DNA of 9,895 nucleotides, from NCBI GenBank assembly GCA_035714225.1, contig DASTMK010000597.1, positions 1-9,895 of the forward strand, given 5' to 3'. The position numbers and the translations under genes are program-made. The notes beneath the pieces were generated by a model that was not told the origin of the DNA, did no database searches, and saw only the letters and a list, made by a program, of their open reading frames with translations. This document shows positions 6,286 through 9,895 of the stretch, piece after piece. Position 1 is the first letter of the stretch; each line of letters begins with the position of its first letter. The stretch is from CAADGY01 sp035714225. Lineage in GTDB: Bacteria; Acidobacteriota; Terriglobia; Bryobacterales; Bryobacteraceae.

Positions 6286-6552
6286 TCAATCCAGGCTGAT
6301 GGTGTCCACGATACCGACAATAGCGGTATCCACGGGCTTATCCTTGCAGCCTTCGGCCATTCGCGCGGAGCTGCCGGAAACGACGATCACCGTTTCGCGG
6401 AAACCGGCGCTCACTGTGTCCACAGCCACTACATAACCCGTCTCATCGCGGCCCTCCGGTGAGATCGGTTTCAGAACCAGCAACTTCTTGCCTTCGAGCC
6501 GGGGATCTTTTCGGGTGGCCACCACAGTGCCTACAACACGCGCCAGTATCAT
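6286..6552 (-). CDS. BMC-P shell pentamer (EutN/CcmL family), first copy
   Basis: The product has 88 residues: MILARVVGTVVATRKDP, GKKLLVLKPI (21-30), YVVAVDTVSAG, VIVVSGSSARMAEG and VDTAIVGIVDTI. SSARMAEG and the final IVDTI strand are typical of the family. It begins with ATG 6552, 60 bp after the BMC-H stop codon, a gap filled by strong inverted repeats. No clear Shine-Dalgarno precedes the ATG (TTGGCTCACATTT), suggesting modest translation. Only twelve pentamers cap a shell made of many hexamers, so low expression relative to BMC-H is expected. Confidence 0.93.
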   Translation of the reverse strand: MILARVVGTVVATRKDPRLEGKKLLVLKPISPEGRDETGYVVAVDTVSAGFRETVIVVSGSSARMAEGCKDKPVDTAIVGIVDTISLD

Positions 6553-6565
6553 AAATGTGAGCCAA

Positions 6566-6612
6566 CGGCGAACCGTTCCGGCGGAAGCTGGACCGTGCGG
6601 TTCGCCGGAACG
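6566..6612 (-). repeat. Two-register inverted repeat between BMC-H and BMC-P genes
   Basis: Two perfect 10-bp inverted repeats overlap. CGGCGAACCG (6566-6575) pairs with CGGTTCGCCG (6598-6607), with a 22-nt loop. CGTTCCGGCG (6574-6583) pairs with CGCCGGAACG (6603-6612), with a 19-nt loop. They share bases 6603-6607 and 6574-6575, so only one full stem forms at a time. The second starts directly after the BMC-H TAA. Likely roles are protection of the upstream mRNA 3' end, processing, or partial termination; no T-tract follows. Confidence 0.6.
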
Positions 6613-6900
6613 TTACTTCGAGTTCGATTTTCCGATCGGCAGGACGTCTTCCAGGCTGGGATGAGGACGCGGGATGACGTGAACCGAAATCAGTTCGCCG
6701 ACGCGGCGAGCTGCCGCCGCACCCGCATCCGTAGCGGCACGCACGGCCGCGACATCGCCCCGCACTAGGGCGGTGACGTATCCGGATCCGATCTTTTCCC
6801 ATCCCACCAACGTTACTTTGGCGGCCTTCACCATCGCGTCGGCAGCCTCGATCATTGCGACCAGGCCCCGCGTTTCGATCATTCCTAAAGCTTCACCCAT
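6613..6900 (-). CDS. BMC-H shell hexamer protein (EutM/PduA/CcmK type)
   Basis: The product has 95 residues, a complete single BMC domain: ALGMIETRGLVAMIEAADAM (4-23), KAAKVTLVGWEKIGSG (25-40), YVTALVRGDVAAVRAATDAG (41-60), and the closing VGELISVHVIPRPH. KIGSG (36-40) is where the central pore loop of the hexamer lies. These hexamers tile the shell facets and pass small metabolites through the pore. The Shine-Dalgarno GGAGG (6909-6905) is 4 nt from the ATG and is the strongest in the operon, in keeping with the large copy number needed. It follows the aldolase gene by 36 bp. It is the only hexamer gene visible, and no BMC-T trimer gene is present here. Confidence 0.96.
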   Translation of the reverse strand: MGEALGMIETRGLVAMIEAADAMVKAAKVTLVGWEKIGSGYVTALVRGDVAAVRAATDAGAAAARRVGELISVHVIPRPHPSLEDVLPIGKSNSK

Positions 6901-6936
6901 TTAACCTCCGCGGCGCGCCGTAAGCCCGCCTGAATT

Positions 6937-7710
6937 TCAAGCCACGCCCCGCATTCTCAGCGCCTCGTCCACCAGCGCCACCAGTTCATCGCGGGTCACA
7001 ACAAATTTGCCGGCATCCGCATCCTCGGCCGCCACCGGACAACCGGGCTCCACTCCGGCGCGGGCCTTTACCCCATACCGGGTACGGGAGTCGAACAGTT
7101 TCTCGACCTCCTGTTTCGGCAAGATCGTCGCGCCGCCGAGCAGTTCCGCCACCAGAGAAATGCGGGCGTAGTGCTCCGTAGTCTCCATTTTGAAGAAGGC
7201 TTTATAGACGTCCTCGCCGTAGCACACCGCGCCGTGATTCGCCATCAGAATCGCATCGTACTTGGGAATGTAGGGCAGCATCGGGTCCGTGAGCGCGGGC
7301 GTGCCTGGTAAACCATAATCCGCCAGTGGGACGCAGCCCAGCCCGATGATCACCTCCGGCAGCAGCGCCAGGTTCAAAGGCTTCCCCGCGGTGGCAAATC
7401 CGGTGGCAACCGGCGGGTGCGCGTGCACGACGGCTTTGATATCCGGGCGCATGCCATAGATGGTCAGGTGCATGGCCATCTCGGAGGTGCGTTCTTTGCG
7501 GCCCTCCAGCTTGTTACCTGACATGTCGCAGATCACCAGGTCGTCGGGATGCATCATGCCCTTGCTTACACCCGTGGGCGTGCAAAGGATCCTCTCCTGA
7601 TCGAGGCGGATGCTGATATTTCCGTCGTTAGCTGCAACCCACCCTTTTTGGTAGACAAGGCGACCTACGTCGACGATATCCTGTCGATATTCCCGTTCCG
7701 TCTTGGGCAT
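6937..7710 (-). CDS. Class II aldolase (fuculose/rhamnulose-phosphate aldolase type) with a C-terminal extension resembling an encapsulation peptide
   Basis: The product has 257 residues. The zinc-enzyme signature of the class II aldolase/adducin family is complete: NDGNISIR (28-35), TPTGVSKG (44-51), catalytic Glu77 in RTSEMAMH, zinc ligands His96 and His98 in VVHAHPP, and His159 in MANHGAVCYGED. The spacing matches E. coli L-fuculose-1-phosphate aldolase (Glu73, His92, His94, His155). Such enzymes split fuculose- or rhamnulose-1-phosphate into dihydroxyacetone phosphate and L-lactaldehyde. About 40 residues follow the core: a variable linker, then a predicted amphipathic helix TRDELVALVDEALRMRGV (239-256) typical of peptides that direct enzymes into microcompartments. 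The ATG at 7710 gives the family N-terminus (MPKTEREYRQDIVDVG); one at 7812 adds an unrelated Cys-rich segment. It is the first gene of the BMC operon. The exact sugar phosphate cannot be read from sequence. Confidence 0.92.
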   Translation of the reverse strand: MPKTEREYRQDIVDVGRLVYQKGWVAANDGNISIRLDQERILCTPTGVSKGMMHPDDLVICDMSGNKLEGRKERTSEMAMHLTIYGMRPDIKAVVHAHPPVATGFATAGKPLNLALLPEVIIGLGCVPLADYGLPGTPALTDPMLPYIPKYDAILMANHGAVCYGEDVYKAFFKMETTEHYARISLVAELLGGATILPKQEVEKLFDSRTRYGVKARAGVEPGCPVAAEDADAGKFVVTRDELVALVDEALRMRGVA

Positions 7711-7721
7711 CCGAACCCCCG

Positions 7722-7730
7722 ATTGTACCA
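7722..7730 (-). promoter_or_regulatory. Possible extended -10 promoter of the BMC operon
   Basis: On the - strand the sequence is TGGTACAAT: TG-N plus TACAAT (5/6 to TATAAT). TGGACG lies 19 nt upstream as a weak -35. Transcription would start only about 5 nt before the ATG at 7710, so the transcript would be almost leaderless, and the GGGGG upstream of the ATG would lie at the 5' end. A palindrome TGCATGCA (7734-7741) lies in the spacer. Confidence 0.35.
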
Positions 7731-7801
7731 AAGTGCATGCAGCGCACGTCCAGTTTGAAAGATACCGGGCAGGAAAGCGGATGAAGCGTGAGCAGCTTGA
7801 A

Positions 7802-7816
7802 TTTACATACATTTAC
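7802..7816 (-). promoter_or_regulatory. CpxR-box-like direct repeat GTAAA-N5-GTAAA
   Basis: TTTAC occurs at 7802-7806 and 7812-7816, reading GTAAA-N5-GTAAA on the - strand. This is the consensus described for the response regulator CpxR in enterobacteria. A third TTTAC is at 7834-7838, about two helical turns away. The gene downstream is Spy/CpxP-like, a classic CpxR target. Whether this organism has a CpxR-like regulator is unknown. Confidence 0.4.
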
Positions 7817-7830
7817 ACCTCGCCAATATT
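7802..7830 (+). promoter_or_regulatory. Possible promoter of the Spy/CpxP-like gene
   Basis: TTTACA (7802-7807, 5/6 to TTGACA) is followed after 17 nt by AATATT (7825-7830, 4/6 to TATAAT). The -35 coincides with one half of the GTAAA repeat, so a bound regulator would sit on or next to polymerase. This is a weak call based on two hexamers. Confidence 0.3.
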
Positions 7831-7836
7831 CGCTTT

Positions 7837-7854
7837 ACGTTGCCCCGGTAACGT
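7837..7854. repeat. Inverted repeat in the Spy-like gene leader
   Basis: ACGTT (7837-7841) pairs with AACGT (7850-7854). Inner CC/GG pairs and one G-T wobble nearly close the 18-nt element. It lies 8 nt before the AGGAGG Shine-Dalgarno, so it could be an operator or a leader hairpin. Confidence 0.35.
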
Positions 7855-7875
7855 GAAATACAGGAGGACATGTAA

Positions 7876-8382
7876 ATGTCGATCGGTAAGAAATGGATGA
7901 CGTTCGCGACCGCGGGAATTGTCTCAGCGGGTCTTCTATTGGCCCAGGGTCCGAGCACCAGCCGCCGTGGCGGTCCAGGAGGCGACCCTGGCGCGCGGAA
8001 GGAGCGAATGAAGGGATTCATGGCGGAGTATCTCAATCTGACGGAATCCCAGAAGCAGCAGGCTGAGCAGATTTTCCAGGCTGCCAGGGATTCCGCGAAG
8101 CCGTTACGGGAGCAGATGAAAACGGGTCACACACAAATGACCGATGCGATTAAGACCGGCAAATCGGATCAGGAATTGCAGGCCATTGCGGATGCACAGG
8201 GTGCGCTGATGGGCCAGGTTTCGGGCATCCACGCCAAAGCTACCGCTAAGTTTTACGCCATTCTCGATCCGGCGCAAAAAGAAAAAGCCGAGAAGCTTCA
8301 CAATCGCTTCATGGGCGGTATGTTTGGCGCCGGTCCCGGTGCTGCGCGGGGCGGTCCCGGCATGGGGCGGTCTCGCCAGTAA
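7876..8382 (+). CDS. Spy/CpxP-like periplasmic LTxxQ-motif protein
   Basis: The product has 168 residues. The signal peptide covers about residues 1-23 (basic start MSIGKKW, hydrophobic TFATAGIVSAGLLLA). The mature part is almost entirely helical, with two LTxxQ-type motifs: LNLTESQKQQAEQIF and the degenerate LDPAQKEKAEKL. Gly/Arg/Pro-rich tails flank it at both ends. The family includes the periplasmic chaperone Spy, CpxP and metal-responsive CnrX/ZraP-type proteins. A role in envelope stress, protein folding or metal binding is plausible but not shown. No His/Cys-rich metal motif is visible. ATG 7876 has a strong AGGAGG 8 nt upstream; an ATG-TAA pair lies immediately before it (7870-7875). 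It is divergent from the BMC operon with a 165-bp shared regulatory region. Confidence 0.82.
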   Translation: MSIGKKWMTFATAGIVSAGLLLAQGPSTSRRGGPGGDPGARKERMKGFMAEYLNLTESQKQQAEQIFQAARDSAKPLREQMKTGHTQMTDAIKTGKSDQELQAIADAQGALMGQVSGIHAKATAKFYAILDPAQKEKAEKLHNRFMGGMFGAGPGAARGGPGMGRSRQ

Positions 8383-8396
8383 AGTCAGTAGACAGA

Positions 8397-8422
8397 GGGG
8401 CGGGAGCCCGGAGGATGGCCCC
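8397..8422 (+). terminator. Weak terminator-like hairpin after the Spy-like gene
   Basis: GGGGC (8397-8401) pairs with GCCCC (8418-8422), with an inner CGGG/CCCG. A pyrimidine-rich stretch with scattered T follows (8431-8446) rather than a clean T-tract. A second small hairpin CTCC-TCGG-GGAG is at 8441-8452. Position between two same-strand genes fits a terminator, but sequence support is modest. Confidence 0.3.
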
Positions 8423-8469
8423 GCTCCAATCCCCTTCTTTCTCCTCGGGGAGTTCCACGCCGCCGCCGG

Positions 8470-8478
8470 TGTTATAAT
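8470..8478 (+). promoter_or_regulatory. Extended -10 promoter of the LysR gene
   Basis: TGTTATAAT is a perfect TATAAT (8473-8478) with the TG-N extension. No good -35 lies 17 nt upstream. The predicted start near 8485 leaves a leader of about 45 nt before ATG 8530. It shows that the LysR gene has its own promoter and need not depend on the Spy-like gene. Confidence 0.55.
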
Positions 8479-8529
8479 CGAAGCGATTCGCTTTGTCCCG
8501 GCAAGGGAGCGGTGTATCTTGCCACCACG

Positions 8530-9456
8530 ATGGATCTGGATCAGCTCCATACCTTTCTAGAAATCGTCAGGCTTAAAAGCTTTTCCAAAGCTGCGCAAAC
8601 CTGCTACCGGACCCAACCCGCCATTAGTGCGCAAGTCCGCCAGCTCGAACAGGAACTGAATGCCAGTCTTTTCGAACGCCTGGGTACTCGAATCGCTCTA
8701 ACGGCCGCCGGAAAAATCTTCGCCGAATACGCCGCGCAGATTCTCGATCTCAGGCGGCAAGCCCAAGACGCTATCAATGAGCTTGAACGGGTGCCTCGGG
8801 GAGAACTGGTTATCGCGGCCAACGAAGCCACCTGCATTTACGTGCTGCCCGTCGTATTTTCCGAGTACAAGAAGCAATTCCCGAACGTTCAACTCCACGT
8901 GGACCGCTCGTACGGGTCGCGCGTGGTGAGCGCGGTTCTCGAGAACCAGGCTGATTTCGGCATCACCCAATTACCGGTGCAAGAGAAAAAGCTTCAGGTG
9001 GTGAAGATCCATTCCGATGAGATAAGAGTGTTGGTACCTCCAGGACATCCGCTGGCCAGACGCACCTCCGTTGTGGCGCAGGACGTTATCGGCTGCCCGT
9101 TGCTGCTGCCGAAATCCGGCAACACCCGCGCGCGCCTGAACGCCTGGCTGGAGCTGGTGGAGGACCATATTCAGATCTCCATGGAGTTGGATTCGACCGA
9201 GATGATCAAGCGCTTCGTCATGGCGGGGCTGGGGATCTCGTTCGTGGCCGCCTCAAACTGCCGTGAAGAGACGGCTTCGGGCAGGCTCGCCACCGTTGCG
9301 CTCGCGCCGGAACCCATGATGCGCCGGCTTGGGCTAATCTACAGAAAGGACAAAGCGCTCTCCAAGGCGGCGCTGGGTTTCATCCAGGCAACCCTGGAAT
9401 ACTCGGCGTCGGGGGAGCTCGCGGTCCCAAATTTGAAACTGGCTTCCACGTTATGA
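8530..9456 (+). CDS. LysR-type transcriptional regulator
   Basis: The product has 308 residues, the normal family length. The N-terminal winged helix-turn-helix occupies about 1-65: MDLDQLHTFLEIVRLKSFSK, AAQTCYRTQPAISAQVRQLE, then ASLFERLGTRIALTAAG. A linker helix (about 66-88) leads into the two-lobed effector-binding domain (92-295), recognisable by GELVIAANEAT, ADFGITQLP, IRVLVPPGHPLA and the C-terminal-lobe strand FVMAGLGISFVAA. Overall it is of the CysB/CbbR-like type; the effector is unknown. ATG 8530 matches the family N-terminus. AGGGAG lies 20 nt upstream of it and only 2 nt upstream of an alternative GTG at 8512, so neither spacing is ideal. LysR regulators often control neighbouring genes and themselves; the BMC operon is a candidate target but is separated by the Spy-like gene. 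Confidence 0.94.
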   Translation: MDLDQLHTFLEIVRLKSFSKAAQTCYRTQPAISAQVRQLEQELNASLFERLGTRIALTAAGKIFAEYAAQILDLRRQAQDAINELERVPRGELVIAANEATCIYVLPVVFSEYKKQFPNVQLHVDRSYGSRVVSAVLENQADFGITQLPVQEKKLQVVKIHSDEIRVLVPPGHPLARRTSVVAQDVIGCPLLLPKSGNTRARLNAWLELVEDHIQISMELDSTEMIKRFVMAGLGISFVAASNCREETASGRLATVALAPEPMMRRLGLIYRKDKALSKAALGFIQATLEYSASGELAVPNLKLASTL

Positions 9457-9800
9457 GCGGCTCAACGTTCAAGCATTCGACAATTCTCATCGCAGCGGGC
9501 AAGCGGACGGAAGTGTACCGTTCCCTCGACCAGGTTCCCCCCGCGCTCCTCCGAAAGTTGAAAGAGTGTACCGGCGGATCGAATGCCGGCACTATCTTAA
9601 TTGCCGACGAGAGGGGACGCGAGGAGATTCTACGCAGCTTGCGCGACGGTGCAGGTGCAGGCACCCCGGTGCGGGACCGGCAGCGGGTGCCGCACTTCGA
9701 CAGTCTGAGTTCGGGACGGGCATCGTGGATCCGTGTCCTGGAGGTTTTTATCCCCACTGCGCTGGCTGTGCTTGCACTGTTGATTCTGATGGCGGAATGA
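9453..9800 (+). CDS. Small protein of unknown function with a C-terminal membrane anchor
   Basis: The product has 115 residues and I do not recognise the family. Residues 8-62 look like a small alpha/beta domain (STILIAAGKRTEVYRSL, PPALLRKLKECT, AGTILIADERGREEILRSL). A polar Gly/Arg-rich linker follows (about 65-92), then one hydrophobic helix close to the end (95-113, VLEVFIPTALAVLALLILM), as in a tail-anchored or single-pass membrane protein with its soluble part in the cytoplasm. The ATG overlaps the LysR stop codon (ATGA, 9453-9456), and no separate Shine-Dalgarno is evident, so it is probably translated by coupling to LysR. The coupling suggests that the two products are needed together. 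Confidence 0.75.
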   Translation: MSGSTFKHSTILIAAGKRTEVYRSLDQVPPALLRKLKECTGGSNAGTILIADERGREEILRSLRDGAGAGTPVRDRQRVPHFDSLSSGRASWIRVLEVFIPTALAVLALLILMAE

Positions 9801-9839
9801 GTTCTCCGGTCCGCCGCGTGCCTTTCCGCAACCCTCTGC

Positions 9840-9888
9840 GATAATACGTAATTACGTGTCAGGCTTGGTGTGAACGTTCTTCGAGAAC
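9840..9888. promoter_or_regulatory. Possible promoter and palindromes at the window edge
   Basis: TGCGATAAT (TG-N plus GATAAT at 9840-9845) resembles an extended -10 on the + strand. Next to it lie a perfect 12-bp palindrome ACGTAATTACGT (9846-9857), then GAACGTTC (9872-9879) and GTTCT-tcg-AGAAC (9876-9888). These may control a gene beginning beyond the window. No coding start is visible before the end. Confidence 0.3.
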
Positions 9889-9895
9889 CTGCTCC

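Noticed and set aside
6911..6920. Perfect 10-bp palindrome CGGCGCGCCG between aldolase and BMC-H
   Set aside because: Pure GC palindromes of this length are common by chance in GC-rich DNA, and this one has no loop for a hairpin.
7711..7812. N-terminal extension of the aldolase to ATG 7812
   Set aside because: The added 34 residues are Cys-rich and unlike the family; ATG 7710 gives the normal start. The stretch instead holds regulatory sequence.
7870..7875. ATG-TAA minimal upstream frame before the Spy-like gene
   Set aside because: AGGAGG is only 2 nt from this ATG, too close for initiation, and it fits the real ATG at 7876 well.
9872..9888. GAAC/GTTC half-sites as a LexA SOS box
   Set aside because: The spacing does not match the Gram-positive-type GAAC-N4-GTTC, and no SOS gene is visible here.

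Overview
The window looks like a chromosomal segment of a GC-rich soil bacterium, most likely an Acidobacteriota member of the Solibacter/Bryobacter type. This is inferred from protein style only: a TPR-CHAT protein with an ECF sigma factor, a Tat-exported Gfo/Idh/MocA oxidoreductase, and a small microcompartment locus with a class II aldolase. No database search was possible. I see no RNA genes, insertion sequences or CRISPR array.

Layout. (a) 1-231: the 3' end of an unrecognised + strand gene, followed by two tandem hairpins in a convergent gap. (b) 4181 down to 329, - strand: a three-gene operon encoding a signal-peptide-bearing TPR-CHAT putative cysteine protease, an ECF sigma factor (5-nt gap) and a single-pass membrane anti-sigma-like protein with an HxxxCxxC motif. 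A 373-bp intergenic region upstream carries a good extended -10 and two palindromes. (c) 7710 down to 4555, - strand: a compact bacterial microcompartment (BMC) operon: class II sugar-phosphate aldolase with a C-terminal extension resembling an encapsulation peptide, one BMC-H hexamer, three BMC-P (EutN/CcmL) pentamers, then a Tat-type Gfo/Idh/MocA protein. (d) 7876-9800, + strand: a divergent Spy/CpxP-like periplasmic protein, a LysR-type regulator, and a small C-terminally anchored membrane protein overlapping the LysR stop codon by 4 bp.

How the genes may work together. In (b), the architecture recalls the Craspase pathway of type III-E CRISPR systems, where a TPR-CHAT protease cleaves a protein that restrains an ECF sigma factor. 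Here there is no CRISPR component, the protease appears exported, and the probable sigma restraint spans the membrane, so a protease-gated envelope-to-transcription switch is a plausible but untested reading. In (c), the aldolase probably splits a deoxy-sugar phosphate (fuculose- or rhamnulose-1-phosphate type) into dihydroxyacetone phosphate and an aldehyde inside a protein shell. The aldehyde dehydrogenase and phosphotransacylase expected of such shells are not in the window. RNA-level structures (a two-register hairpin after the BMC-H gene, TTG starts on two pentamer genes, a hairpin over the oxidoreductase Shine-Dalgarno) could set the high hexamer to low pentamer ratio. The LysR gene may regulate the BMC operon, but the Spy-like gene lies between them.
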